From Cavenderia fasciculata (lineage: Eukaryota > Evosea > Eumycetozoa > Acytosteliales > Cavenderiaceae), in NCBI RefSeq assembly GCF_000203815.1, contig NW_004457729.1, forward strand, positions 3,162,674 to 3,226,673: 64,000 bases of DNA, in the 5' to 3' direction. Position numbers and translations under genes: made by a program. Shown here one piece after another: positions 11,267-23,885 of this stretch (within the stretch, counting starts at the first letter, position 1; every line of letters begins with the position of its first letter). Under the pieces are notes generated by a model. It searched no databases, had not been told where the DNA came from, and saw only the letters and a program-made list of their open reading frames with translations.

Positions 11267-14200
11267 GATTAAATTAGGAATTGAAGAGAGAGAAAGAGAA
11301 TTAAATCCTTGGATTGATAAAAAAAAAAAAGTGGATGGATCTATAGGGACTGTTTTTTTTTTTAATTATATTGCCAAACAAACATAGAAATGTTGATAGA
11401 TAGGCCAGTGAATACAAATTAAAAAAGATATGTATATATAATTTACTAGTACAGAAAATTTGAAATAAGAAATATTACTACTACTTTTAAATTGAATTTT
11501 TATATGTTTGGATGTTTTCTGTGATTCTTTTGAGTTGTGGTTGAGCAGGTTTTAAAGATTTATCCTGAACAAAGATTTATGATTTTAAGTTTGATGAAAG
11601 AAGAAGAAAAAATATATATAAAAAGTTGTTTGTTGTTATTGTTGGGATGAAAGATGAAATCTGAATCTATCCTCCAATCTTAGATAAAGTTTTGGTTTCA
11701 ATTGTATTGTATTGATAAATTAGTTAAGTTAATTAGGTTTTTTATATTTTGATTTCCAACAATGTAAAACTCATATTTAAAAGTAGGTTTGTTGATGTGA
11801 GGTGGTGGAACAGTTGGGTGATGGTATCGCGTTGTGTGTGTGTCTATATCAAGGGGCTTTGCAGCATGAAAATGAATAGAGCCCAGCTTGAGGGTCGCGA
11901 GCTTCACTGCGGTTTGAGGTTTTTTATTTCGGTACCCCACTATATTTCCATTTTAGGAAAGTCAAACTTTGGTTATTTTATTCTTCGGTTCTGCCGCTGC
12001 TGCCAAATAAAATTAGGTTGGGGCAATTGAAACAGGTCAGTGGATTCCATTCGATTCGAGTGGCCTCTCGATAAACAGGGTGCCAACAACCGAGATTAAT
12101 AAAAAATAAACAATTTGCCAGATGTTCAATAAGAAAAAAAAAAAAACAAAAACAAAAACAAAAACAACAAAACAACAAAAAACTTTTGCAAACAAACAAG
12201 ATATCTCTCGAGCTAGCTCTCCAACTGAACAATCTTTCAGAGTATTGATTTTGTAGATATTGTTGGGCAACTGTTTTGGGCGACCCCTCCCAAAGCGGAT
12301 TGGGGGTTCGAAAAGGGTAAAGACCTGAAAAAAGCAAAAAAAATTAAAAAAAATGTGAATGAGCGAGCTTGCGTCAAAACTTCAAAATTATCCAAATTAG
12401 GTATAGGTAATTTTAGGTAATACAAATACAATAGGTAATTATCTCTTGCAACTGCTGTATGCTGTTTTTGTCAACAATTGTCTAGGAGAGAGAGAGAGAG
12501 GTGTAGTAGTACTTCTACTCTCACTCATGAGAAGCAGTGTCCTCAAGGCTTTGCCTCCTCCTCTGTTCATATTATATTGTCCTCCCTCATATGTGAACCT
12601 CGTGAGGTTCATATATATATACACCCACCGCATTGAAAAAAAAAAAAGTCTAAAGCATGATGATACAGATAAACACTCCCTCCCTCTATCTCTCTATCTC
12701 TATCTCTCAACCACTCTATACAACTACTATAATATTATTATTATGTGTGTCCCTTTTTTTTTTTCTAGAAATTAATTTTTAAATTAAAAATTTTAAATTA
12801 AATGTTTATCTTTCTAACACATTCCTACCCACACACAAACATTATGTTTGTCAAACTGCCCCTCCCTCGCACACACACCATATTTATTATTTGTGCGCTC
12901 CGGTTGGTTCGATTGGATATGATTAGATATCATATATTTTAATCTATCTAATATCTTTTCTAAAAAAAGTATTTATTATATTATATTTTTAAATACTAAA
13001 GTACATCCCTTCCCTCCTTCCTTTTTTTCTCATGTACAATGATGGAGATAATATGGTGTTCAATACATGACAAAAAATCACTATCACGTGAAATGATTTA
13101 TTTGTTGTTGTTGTTGTTGACTCTAACAACAATATTTTCCTCCCATACAAAAAGGAAATCAACAAAATTGGAGTAGGAGGGTTTGGTTTGGTTTGGTTAT
13201 GAGAGGCGGTTGATCGATTGTGGTGTTGTGTGTGTGGTGATGAACTTCTGCTACTCTATCCACTCTTCTTCTTTGTTGTTCGTCAATCACCACAATTCTA
13301 AGTTGAGTGTGTACAATATCCACACCACACTTGGATGTTTTTTTTTCAAACCATCCACTTCATAACTATTATCCTCCCAATTCCATCCTGTTTGATCGAT
13401 AGCCATTTGCAACTACACCATCATTACACATTGTTGTTGTTTGATATTTAGTAGGGACGATAAATTAAATAGAATTTGTTAGAGAGAGAAAGAGAGAAAA
13501 GAGCGCGTAGTTCCCAAAACAAAACCAAGATATATTAATATAGTTGGTTAGTATACAAAGCTTCTATATCCTCACTCATCTGTGTTTGTTTTTTGTTTTC
13601 TCTGATACAACAAAACAAAAGGTATGGTGGGCAATACTCTTCTATTTTTAAAATATTAAAAGAGATCGCCTGGGGACAAGGAAAGTTAAAGGATCGTTAG
13701 ATATATAGACTGCTGACGGATGGACGGTTGACAACAAAAGACAAGAAAGTATATATATGAAATTCAATCGAGTACTTGGGGGATATTCATAGCTATGACA
13801 TAGCATAGGCGCCAACCGACATCCAACAGCGCACAAAGAGGACAACGAAACGAAAATTGCGGTTGGGTCGGTTATGCGCGCTCTTCTGCCCAAAATTAAG
13901 AACATTTTCATTTTCATGATTTTTCCTTTTTTGTCTTTATGTTTTTGTGACATCTCATAAATTCTATTATCCTCTTCTGCTGTTGCTCATCAACAACAAA
14001 AACAATTATATACCTAAAACAAGACTATACGACACATAATAGGAATAACTCTCTTATTACAACACATCACCATCATCAAAAGGTACTACTTTTCTTCACT
14101 CTTTTAAACCATCCGCATTGTCCTTTTGTCCACCCATCCAATCTATCAGCTGAGCCCCATATATATAGATAAAAAAAAAACATATACTAACTCGATTTCT

Positions 14201-14713
14201 TTCTCTTTATCTGTAATAATATCTTATCTATCTATCTATCTATCCATCCTTTTATTACTTATCTATTATCTATCTTATCTATCTGTCTCTTATCTATTGT
14301 TTTTTTAATAATATTTAGATTATTAACCAACTTCAAACTAAGCCCTCCCCAAAACTAAAATATATTTAATTATATTTATATATATATAGACATATACACA
14401 CATACCTACACCAACCAATCAACCATTCACCCAACACTCTCAACACTCAACAATCATATTTATTAAATCCTTAAACCTTTTTATTGTACAATAATCACAC
14501 AACAAGAGTAAATTAAATAATCTTATCCGGAATCCCCCACAATAACCGCGAAGAAAGAGAAACAAGGAAAAAAGAAGATTATTTAATTTCATCTAAAGAG
14601 GCTTATATATATATATATTTCTATCAATCTCTTTTTTAATTATTAAAAAACATATATATTATTTTTAATTTTATACATAACCTCCTCCTCAACAACTATT
14701 ATATAAATTTATA
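11267..14713. promoter_or_regulatory. Long gene-poor upstream region of srfA
   Basis: 3.4 kb without a convincing gene. It contains a GC-richer patch at about 11,800-12,340, an A-rich (CAAAAA)n tract near 12,135-12,180, and a perfect inverted repeat at 12594-12611. Another GC-richer patch lies at about 13,660-13,900, TATC tetranucleotide repeats near 14,225, and an A-rich leader. D. discoideum srfA is known to use several alternative promoters, so a long regulatory region fits. Which parts act as promoters here is inference. Confidence 0.4.
12594..12611. repeat. Perfect short inverted repeat
   Basis: TGAACCTC, the two bases GT, then GAGGTTCA: arms of 8 bp that could form a tight hairpin or a palindromic protein-binding site. 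It is followed by TATATATATA. It lies about 2.1 kb upstream of the srfA start codon. Confidence 0.6.
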
Positions 14714-15463
14714 ATGGAACCAAACCCTCAACAACAACAACTAATGCAAGCACAACATGCTCCAATTGCCAATGGAGTGGTTGGCGAGCAAGGACAATTT
14801 ACAGATTTTCAATCAGGTGATCCATCCGACTCACCACCACCACCAGAGGAAGACAACGATTGTCCCAAGGTAGAGAAGAAGGCTGGTCGCAGAAAGATCA
14901 ATATCGAGTTTATCAACGAAAAGTCGAGACGTCATATTACATTTAGCAAGCGTAAAACGGGTATCATGAAAAAGGCATTTGAACTCAGCACACTGACTGG
15001 CACACAAGTTTTGTTGTTGGTGGCCTCTGAGACTGGCCACGTCTATACCTTTGCCACGCCAAAGCTGCAGCCACTCATCACCAAGCCCGAAGGAAAACAA
15101 CTCATCCAAACCTGTCTAAATGCACCCGATACTCCATCCGAATCTCAATATCCAACAGCTACTACTACGACACCTACTAACGGTTCCAGTAATGGAAATA
15201 ATTATCAAGAAGAAAAATCAAGACCTATATCTGTAAATATTAAACACAACAAAATATTAATATTAATCATTGTAATACTAATACTGACCTTTGTTTGATT
15301 TATTTTTGTTTGTTTAGGTAAAGGTTGAAAAAAATCAACCAATATTAAATGCCGTACAACAAGCACAACAAGAAATACAACAAGCACAACAACAACAAGC
15401 CGCACACCAACAAGCACAACAACAAGCTGCACAACAACAAGCTGCTCAGCAACAAGCCGCCGC

Positions 15464-15516
<53 letters not shown>

Positions 15517-15980
15517 CATCGCAATCCAGAGCTTACAACGTAGCACCAATACAGACACAACCCATACAATCGATACAGCAACAAGTTGGTGCACCAAATT
15601 TAGTGGGATACCCAGTGGCCCCACCCCCCGAAGTATTACTATATCAGCAACAACAAGGTAAAATGTCAATGACCTCCCAACCCCAAATATTATCCAACCA
15701 AGCCATACAACCAACCACCCCAACCAGCGGTTCACTCCTCACCTCCATCCCAACATCGTCGTCACCTGGAAGCACTACACCCAACAACTATTTACCATCC
15801 TTTTCTCCATATCCTACTTCTTCCCCAAGTTACGCATCAAATGTATACTCTCCATCCAACCAACAACAACAACCACAATACCAACAACAACAACCACAAC
15901 AACAACAAAGATATACTAATTCAAATATTCCACAGCTCAACGGAATGTCGTCACCATCTAAAGATACTTATACGAATTAA
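14714..15980 (+). CDS. srfA: MADS-box transcription factor, SRF-like
   Basis: Exons 14714-15232 and 15318-15980 give 393 residues. The MADS domain (about residues 57-115) starts GRRKINIEFINEKSRRHI and continues TFSKRKTGIMKKAFELSTLT, followed by TGTQVLLLVASETGHVYTF and the SAM extension PKLQPLITKPEGKQLIQ, all typical of SRF-type rather than MEF2-type factors. It binds CArG-like boxes as a dimer. In D. discoideum srfA is needed for spore differentiation. Exon 2 encodes a long Gln/Ala-rich region (a pure CAA run near 15469-15513) and a Pro/Ser/Thr-rich tail, likely activation regions. The start is the first ATG after an AT-rich leader. The long upstream region suggests complex developmental control. 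Confidence 0.95.
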
Positions 15981-16010
15981 TCTAAATTATTATCAATATT
16001 ATTTAATAAA

Positions 16011-16035
16011 GATTGGTTGAGACCAACCTCCAATC
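16011..16035 (+). terminator. Stem-loop just after srfA
   Basis: GATTGG (16011-16016) can pair with CCAATC (16030-16035), and inside it TTGGT can pair with ACCAA. A run of seven T follows. It sits 30 bp after the srfA stop next to an AATAAA signal, so it may affect 3' end formation or mRNA stability. A formal terminator function is not shown. Confidence 0.3.
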
Positions 16036-16232
16036 TTTTTTTACCACCCATACACAATATAAATGTTAAACTGGAATTCTATTGGGAGATCCATAGACGT
16101 TGTTGATTCAAGGAACACATGAAAACGGTTAGGGTTGATGTATTACGTGTTCTTGATATTGGTAGACTGTCATTGTTACCAATTCAAAGTACTATAGATT
16201 GTGAATCTATCGAATATTCATAATAATTATGT

Positions 16233-16559
16233 GACAAAAAAAAAATAGAATTGATCAATAGTGGTCCAACCAATGACGATAAAAAGACAGATTATTATAG
16301 CGGAAAGAAAGGATATTTTTCAGTTACCAAACTTGTATTTTGTTGTCCTAAATCTGGAAAGATATTGTTTATTGCCCCATCTCGCCCGGGATCAAGAAAC
16401 GATATGAGTTTGGCAAGTGAACAAGCCAAGAAATGGTCAATTTTGGGCACAAACCTTCGCTTTAAATTTACTTCAAAGGATGATACATTAGATATTCATT
16501 ATAAAATATGGTGTGGAATTGCCTATCTTCAAAATTCATTTACTGAAATTCGTAAATAA
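16233..16559 (+). mobile_element. DDE transposase remnant (Harbinger/IS5-like DDE_4 type)
   Basis: An open frame without a suitable ATG ends at 16559. It carries DYYSGKKGYFSVTKLVF, then SGKILFIAPSRPGSRND. This matches the catalytic block of DDE_4 (PIF/Harbinger- or IS5-like) transposases, where the YSGKKG segment leads to a PGSxxD motif with the second catalytic Asp. Only about 100 residues remain. The N-terminal DNA-binding part and the third acidic residue are absent, and no terminal inverted repeats were found, so this is an inactive DNA-transposon fragment. It lies 250 bp after srfA. Confidence 0.6.
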
Positions 16560-17277
16560 ATATATTCTTTACCATATTTATTTATTGATGTATTTATTGA
16601 TAAAAAATATAATTAAAATCATTTTGACTAGCCGATATTAAAATTTATGAAGAGATTAAAAAAAATTAATTTAATTAAAATATTTTATATATCTGTGTGT
16701 TTTGTCGGAGGAGGGAGAGGGGGGAATGTTCAACAGTGTGTTGGAAATACAATCCATTGGCATTCGTTTACTAATGGATTACTGGCCGGCAGACACAGGG
16801 GCAATGTATTGATATCAAACTCCATAGACTTCTGGAATGGTATACCTAACATTGGAGATTTCCTTATTAATGAGATGATTCGTAATTTTTCAGTATGTTT
16901 TTAGGTAATTTGTGAAAATGAAAGTTTCTGTGTTTGTAATTGACCTAGAAAATATCTATTTATAACAAGTTGACTTTTTCTCAAAATTGTTTATTCACCA
17001 ACCCAAATACAATTTATAGATAATCACATCATCTTTGATACTATTTATAAAATATTTAGTATTAAACCAACCAACTCACTTTCCAAACACAAACTTTGAA
17101 GACGATTCTGTTCCACCAAATATCCTAAAACCGTTTTTTCCATACTCTTTATATACATAAACACATATATATATATATTTATATATAAATCAAACCATTT
17201 CTACATTTTTAATTAATTAACCATTTGGTACATTTTTAACAAATTAATCACCCAAACTAAACCCAAACAAACACAAA
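16560..17277. other. Spacer after the transposase remnant
   Basis: AT-rich, with a short GC-richer island at about 16,700-16,870. An 85-codon frame covers that island but has no recognisable features and may belong to the same decayed element. The last 100 bp are the A-rich leader of the TLC-domain gene. Confidence 0.35.
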
Positions 17278-18415
17278 ATGAATTCATCAACTACTACAAT
17301 GGAGATGTTTTATCCACCTTTAAAATTAAATTTCAATGTGACATCGGATGATCCATTATTGTCAACAAATAATTTCCTTTCACTCGACAATTCATATCTA
17401 TTTGCAAAGTCACAACAATTTCAACAACAATTATATTCTCTTACCCATTGGGATTATCACTATTTCCAAGATGGAGATAATTTCCTAACAAATAATTTTG
17501 GTTTAAAATCGATTCCTTTAAACAATATTGATGTTATTAAATGTATTTCATATTTCTTTTTCCTACCAATGATTGCTTACTATGCCATATCTATTGGATT
17601 TTTAAAACTTTCTCCATATATTCTGTCCGAAGAATCACAACTCAAAGTTCATGAACTTGCAAAGACCAAAAAATATCATGAAATCGTTCAAAGATTGATT
17701 CGATCACTCTATGTTTTGTATTTGTTTTATCATTTTTGGAAAAATGTAATGTCTTTTCACAAGGATGAAATAGATCCATACTTTATTGCTGCTGCCTATG
17801 CCATCTATCACATGGCAGATACTTGCATTTTATTTTTCTATCAATCAAAACATATTGACATGTATCTTCATCATGCATGTGCTGTTATTTCTCTTTCAAT
17901 TATGGTGGTAAGTATAAGTATAAAAAAGAAAAAAAAACAAAAAGATAATTTCAAATTGATAAATTAATTCTTTTTTGTATTCTTTTTTTCTTTCTTTTTA
18001 GTTTGGAGTTAATAAGGGATTATATCCAATTTTAATGTCTGGATGTGTTGATATCCTTTCAGTTTTCTCCTTTTTCTTATTTGCAATGAAGAGTTTTGGA
18101 AAATCATATAATTACTTTTATGTTTTTTGTTTGGCAATGTCAAATGGTAAGTATAAATATTTATATATTGTGATGATAATAATATTTTGACAATTGATAT
18201 TGATATTTGTTTTTTTTTAAGTTATCATTTTATTTTATCGAGCTCCAATTCATATTCATTTGTTGCAACACCTTTACAATGGTAATTTCCCAGGTGGAAT
18301 ATTATGGTGTATCCCAAATATTATTATTCTTTTACTTGATGCTAAATGGTTCCATAGTATTTTCAAAAGTTTAATCTATTCAATTAAATCAATTCAAAAA
18401 ATCAAATCAAATTAA
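17278..18415 (+). CDS. TLC-domain multi-pass membrane protein
   Basis: Exons 17278-17907, 18002-18146 and 18222-18415 give 322 residues. After a polar N-terminus of about 80 residues come several hydrophobic segments. The TLC (TRAM-LAG1-CLN8) signature is clear: AIYHMADTCILFF, then DMYLHHACAVISLSIMV, and a later VIILFYRAPIHIHLL with a final membrane helix. TLC proteins are ER, Golgi or plasma-membrane proteins concerned with lipid synthesis or transport. The ceramide-synthase catalytic motif is not obvious, so a TLCD/TMEM56-type protein is more likely than a ceramide synthase. The C-terminus is Lys-rich (KIKSN). The start is the first ATG after an A-rich leader. Confidence 0.8.
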
Positions 18416-18671
18416 AAAAATATAAAAATAATAATAATAAAAAAAATATAATGATCATCCCTCACTCATTACATACAAAAATGAATAGAAATAGATAATC
18501 TATATTCATAAATATAAAACCGATATACTAAAAAAAATAAATAATAAATGTAAAAAAGTCCGAACTTTTTGTTTCTTTATTTATTTTTTAAAAAATATTA
18601 TATATTATATACTAGTATTATAAATTATAAGAATTATAGTTAGTTTAATTTTATTTTATTTATTTATTGAT
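18416..18671. other. Spacer between convergent genes
   Basis: Extremely AT-rich 256 bp between the TLC-domain gene and the minus-strand MYBBP1A-like gene. It holds only likely 3' UTR and polyadenylation signals. Confidence 0.4.
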
Positions 18672-21600
18672 TTATTTTTTAACCTTTTTCAAAGGTTGTT
18701 TAACTTTTTCTTCAGAGTTATTTTCTTTTAAACTTTCACTAGTATTGTTGTTGTTGTCAAAATCTTCTCTCTTTTTCTTTTTATCCTTCTTTGTTGTGTT
18801 ACTAGTAGTATTATTGTCTTCGGCGCCGGTGGTGCTATTTTCTTCTGATGGATTTAATTTTTTCTCTGCTCTTCTTGCCAATTTTCTGTCTCTTCTTACA
18901 TCCTTTCCAGACTTTGGTTTTTCTTGATTATTGTTTTCTTGGTCTTGGTTATTGGTACCATATTTTCATTGGCTATATCACTATACAATTGAGCACCTTC
19001 ATCGATATCTTGGAATCTCTTTTTCTTTTTGTGTTGGAGCTTGTTATCAATCTTGAGGCCTGGGTTGGCTTGGCCACGCTGGGCATTGTCGACGGTGAGG
19101 TATGAGTGTTCAAAGGTCTTGCCCTTGCGCTTGCGCTTGGGGGCTTCCAAAAGGTCAGACTCGACCTGGAGGAGACGAAGGATTTTCTTGGAGGCTTCTT
19201 TTTGGGCCTGACTCTTGTGCTTGTCGCACATTGCCGACAAGTGGTTCTCGAGTTTGTAGGCATCGACGATTTCGTTGAACTTTTCAACCGAGACATAGGT
19301 GAGTGCGACGGTGACGTAGGCGGTGAGTGTGGCAAGGATGTCAAAGACAGAACGCGACTTTAGGGAAGCCGACGAGATGACGGCAATGACCGAGGCAAAG
19401 AGGGGCTGAGCTTGCTTGAGGTACAAGTCACCGTTGGTGCCGTGTTGTTCCTTGTGCTCGACGAGCGAGTTGATGATGCTGAGGAACTTCTTGATGCAAA
19501 AGTCTGGACATCCCTCCTTGATGTAGTTGAGCAACTTGGGTACATAGTCCCAGGCAAATTGAGGGTAACGTGAGGCAAACTCGGCAAGGAACGATGCAGA
19601 AACACCACCCTTGTCCAAGATCAACTTCTTCTCGGTCACTTCCTTGAGACGACGTGTGAGAGCAGCTGGCTCAAACTTGTTGGCTTGTTGGAGCACCTTG
19701 ATGGCCATGTAGATGGTGTGGGCAGCCATGACAAACTGGAATGGCTTGGCACTACGCTCGGCAACCGACATGGTCTTGGCCTTGATGAGACGGTCAAAAC
19801 AGATGTTCATGAGCTTGGTGGGGACGGCGGCGGGGACGGTGGCGCCCATCGACTTGATGCCACCAACACGGTTCTTAAAGAGTGACACCATCTTGTTGGA
19901 GATGGTTGGGTCTTCAGAGAGTGATGCTTCAATGAGACGTGGGAGCAACTCAAAGACGAGTGGATTGGCAACATTGGAGTACTTTTTAATGTATTGGTCG
20001 ATGAGATCGATGAGACGGATCTTGAGGTTGAGTGACTTGCTCTTGAGGTCTTGGAAATTGGACTTCTTTTCCTTTTTGTTTTTGAAAACTGCTGCAAGTG
20101 ACTTGTCAAGTTGCTTGGCTTGTTCTTCGGTTGGTGGGTCCAACGAGTCATCATCATCCTCTTCCAATAACAAATGGCCTGCCAATTGTTTCTTTAAACG
20201 TGCAACAAATTCTGGATCTACCTTGTCATCATCATCTGAATCTTCTTCTTCCTCTTCTTCTTCATCATCATCTTGGTTTTCTTCTTCTTCTTCTTCGTCA
20301 TCATCATCATCTTCATTTTCTTCATTGTCTTGTCCATTTTCATCAATATCCATTTCATCACCACTGACGATTTCAAGATCATCATCTTCATCGTCATCAT
20401 CAGCTTCACCATTATCATTTTGGTCAAAGATGTCATCGATTGGGGTAGTGATAATGTTGATGATGTGTTCAAAGGCGGGCATGGTCATTTGGTCGGAAAA
20501 GATGCCAAAGATTTGCTTGACGACAGTCTTGTGGAGCGATGAGCTGTGGTCGAGCAAACTGATCAAGATATCAATCAACACCATGAGGGCGGATGGCTTG
20601 TCACTTTCAGCAGCGGCAGCCTTGGCAGCAGCCTTTTTCTTGGCAGGGGTCGAGGCAGCGGCAGCCTTGGCAGCAGCCGAGGTGAGGTCTTCGTAGGCTT
20701 CGACGAGATCGTCAACAAACTCTGAGATTTCCATTGGGTCGACAACGTATTGCAAGGCAATGTGAGTGAACAAGAGTTCAAAGCCCTTGACATGGACGGA
20801 ACGGTTGGCCATTGGAATAGCGTGCAATTGGCTGATGATACGGGTGACCTTTTCGATTGGCTTGAGTCCACTTGGCAAAAATGTGGTGGTCAATGGACGT
20901 GGCTCGGGTCTAGAAAAGATGTATGATTGGAAGTTGTAGACAAATGAAATCCAGAGCTCGCCAGTCTCTGTGACACCTGTGATTTGGTCGACTGGATTGA
21001 CGAGGACAGTGTCGTCCTTGGAGGCTGGTGTCTTTGGAGCGAGGTTGAGTGTGGTCAACTCTTCGAGAATCGAGTAGAACTTGGAGACACATGATGCACG
21101 GGTAGCGTGACCGATTGGGTATTCGGGGACACGAGTAATCAACTTGTCGTCAAATGGATCGGCCGAGGTAGCGACAGCAGCAGTCTTGGCAGTAGCAGCC
21201 TTCTTCTTGCTTGGTGTGGCTTGGGTGGTTGGAGGAATGATCGAATTATTATAGAAAGCGTTGAAATAAAAGAATTTGGCGATACGAGCAATAGTTTGTT
21301 CGATTGATACAATAAAGCTGGTTGGTCTCTTGATCGAGTCCTTGGCGACAATGTTGAGTTGGAGGATGGCCCAGCTACGCATGTTTTGTGTGCCGACGGC
21401 CTCTTCAGTCTCGTCAGACTCTTCGGATGACTTCTTCTCGGTAGCCGAGACAACAACGTCTCCCTTCTTTGGATGAGCATTGTAGAAAGAGTCAATGATA
21501 AACTCGGTGTACTTGGCAACATGCTCGGCATCAATATCACGAACCAAAGCTGTAATAACATCAACTGGAACTTGTCTGTCATGTAACTTGTCATGATTAA

Positions 21601-23251
21601 TCGAGAAGAAATAAATCAATTCCAATCTATGAGTTTGTGAAATTTCTGCTACCTTTGCAATTCCTTGGAACTAAAATAAGTGAAAAAAAATTAGACAAAA
21701 TATTATATATTATTTATATTTGTTTGATATACATACAACTTGAGAACCTATTTCATGGAGAGCACTATCAGTCTTTAGAGAATCATTTAAATAATAGATA
21801 ACATTCTTTGTAAAGAAGAATTTCATTGAAGTGGTTGGAATCATTGGTAACAACATTTCAAACAATTGTAAACCTAAATACTTTTTCATGTTTGATGATG
21901 TTCTAAACAAATTGTCTTTTAAAAGTATAATAATAATAATAATAATATATTAGAATAATATTCATGGATATTGAGATATATATATATATATATAACTTAT
22001 TTTAACATACTTTCTACAACAACATTCCAAAATTCGATTAAACTTGCATTTTCCTTATGACCTTGAACCAAAGCATTGATGGTAAGTTTCCAGATCTTAT
22101 GTACTCTTGGGTGACTCTTGACAGTCTCACTATAGATATTTTTAAGTAACTTTAAATTGCTTTGATGGAAAATCGATTTGTTTGACCATCCCTTGCATGA
22201 TTTTGTAATATCAAATGACTATACAAATAATAATAATAATAAATGAGATATGGTTAGAATTGGATATATATATATGATGATATGATATATTTGATAGTTT
22301 TTAGACATACAGAGAAACGGGCAGAAATAAAATATAAAAGTGATAAAAGTTCTGGAGAATAGTCGTCTATTTTTTCGGGGATCAAGGTTTTGATGTGAGA
22401 CCAAAGGATGGGGAGGTTACTCTCGTCCAACAATTCAATGACCGAGACCAAGAGTTCGTATGACAAGTCGACATAGATTGCACGTTTGCGAGAGATGAAA
22501 ATGAGTTGTTCGATGATGGCTTCGACGATGTGTTCAGAGGATGGGGTGTTGCCGTTGTAGGCAAAACTGTTGGTTGGCTCGGTCACCAACTTGTACGATT
22601 CTTCGATACGTCCCGAACGGATGAGAGCCATCAAGGCAAACAAACGACCATAGTGAGACTCACGCTCTGACAAGTCTCTACCTGTAATATCCAATGTATG
22701 CATAATAAAGTCAAACATCCATCCAATATCGATTTCGGGCAATGCGTTGATCAACTCTCCCAACGCCAATGAGAAACCCATCTTGGTGAGTTCACGTGAT
22801 GAAGCCAAACCATAAACAAGTCTCTTGAGTGAATAGTTTAATTCAATTGTAAGCTTTTCATTTGCTACTTTGGATCTACCTATTGATGATGATGCTAAAA
22901 AATATATAAAGTAAAGTAAAGTAAAGTATAGAGTATATTTATAAATATGGTGTTTTAAATATATTCTATTCTATTCTATTCTATTCTTATTTGCATACCA
23001 TATTTTGAAAGATCACGACGATCTGCAGGATTAAACTTCTTTTGAATATCTGAGAGTGTCGAGACGAGGGTAGAGACACCGTTGATACGGGTACCTTCAT
23101 CAGCTGAGATAATGTCGTAGAAGCATTGAAGGATGGTGTCTTTATGCTTCATAGATTCGAGTGTACCGATATTGCTACTATTGTAGGCGTCATACTCGGC
23201 AGTATGACCCTCTTCTTCTTTATTGTTGTTGTTGTTGTTTAAACCGACCAT
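18672..23251 (-). CDS. mybbp1a: MYBBP1A / Pol5-like nucleolar protein
   Basis: Five exons (22999-23251, 22311-22894, 22011-22218, 21737-21915, and 21670 downwards) join in frame to 1,332 residues ending at 18896. The family (yeast Pol5, animal MYBBP1A) consists of helical-repeat nucleolar proteins needed for rRNA synthesis and ribosome assembly. Diagnostic segments are ELNYSLKRLVYGLASSRE, GFSLALGELINALPEID, and YGRLFALMALIRSGRIEES. A central Asp/Glu-rich region (near 20200-20410) is a hallmark of Pol5 proteins. The C-terminus is basic and nuclear-like. About 95 further Lys/Glu/Asn-rich codons continue on the same strand to 18672 but in another frame; the shift falls near 18960, around an A-run (GAAAATATGG). 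This suggests a one-base error or a real change that shortens the protein. Confidence 0.88.
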
Positions 23252-23885
23252 TATTTATATATTTGATTATTCTATATATATGTATGTTGAATGGTGTGGT
23301 GATACTATCTTTAACTTATACTATTTGATTAAAATATAAATATATAGATATATGAACTGAACTGAACTGTCTGTCTGTCTATCTGTTACTATCTCTACAC
23401 AAATGCAAATAGATTCGTGTGGAAGGTGTAAAAGTGGGGGGATCTGAGTAGAACAGAGAGAGCGTGGCAACAAGTATCGTGTCGTCTTTAAACTAAGTAA
23501 AGTATAGTAATAAAGTTGAGTTGGGGTGAAAGAGAGAGAGATCGAACAACAAAGAAAAGCACAATAACAAAAAATAAAACGAACGAAGAGTGTTCGGTCG
23601 CATGACTTTAATTTTTTTATTTTTTTTGAATTATTAGCTGAGCGCTTTCTGTACTCACTTTGGACGTTGCAAACCAACTCCCTTGACAATATCAACAAAG
23701 AATACATACATCAAATATATTTATACTATATTTAATTAATGAATTGATCCTACCTTCACATCTTTCATTTTTGTTGTGATTATTATTATTTATATTCAAA
23801 GATATATTTTACTTTTATCTGATACACCAAACAAATCAAGAAGATTGTTTGTTTGTTTATTCATAAAGAGAGAGAGAGAGAGAGG
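23252..23885. promoter_or_regulatory. Upstream region between divergent mybbp1a and mocs3
   Basis: 634 bp between two divergent starts. It includes a CTGTCTGTCTGTCTATCTGT run near 23367, an AGAGAGAG run directly before the mocs3 ATG, and a GC-richer centre with AAGTAAAGTATAGTAA. No gene is seen and no specific factor site was recognised. Confidence 0.4.

Noticed and set aside
11698-11940. 80-codon minus-strand frame in the GC-richer island upstream of srfA
   Set aside because: Starts only with GTG, ends in an Asn/Ile/Leu-rich AT-derived tail and matches nothing I recognise. Kept as part of the possible non-coding island.
12290-12330. Possible tRNA T-arm (GGGGGTTCGAAAAGGGT)
   Set aside because: The five bases on either side of the TTCGAAA loop (GGGGG and AGGGT) do not pair, and there is no acceptor stem, D-arm or anticodon arm.
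15205-15735. 176-codon minus-strand frame opposite srfA
   Set aside because: A run of Val/Leu/Trp codons that is the complement of the CAA repeat tract. Not a membrane protein gene.
19713-20696. 327-codon plus-strand frame over mybbp1a
   Set aside because: Opposite-strand shadow of the Asp/Glu and Lys/Ala-rich coding sequence (it reads as Ser runs). The minus-strand frame is the conserved one.
23853-23885. Upstream ATG for mocs3
   Set aside because: It would add eleven residues, mostly an Arg/Glu run encoded by a GAGAGA repeat. The conserved N-terminus starts at the next ATG.
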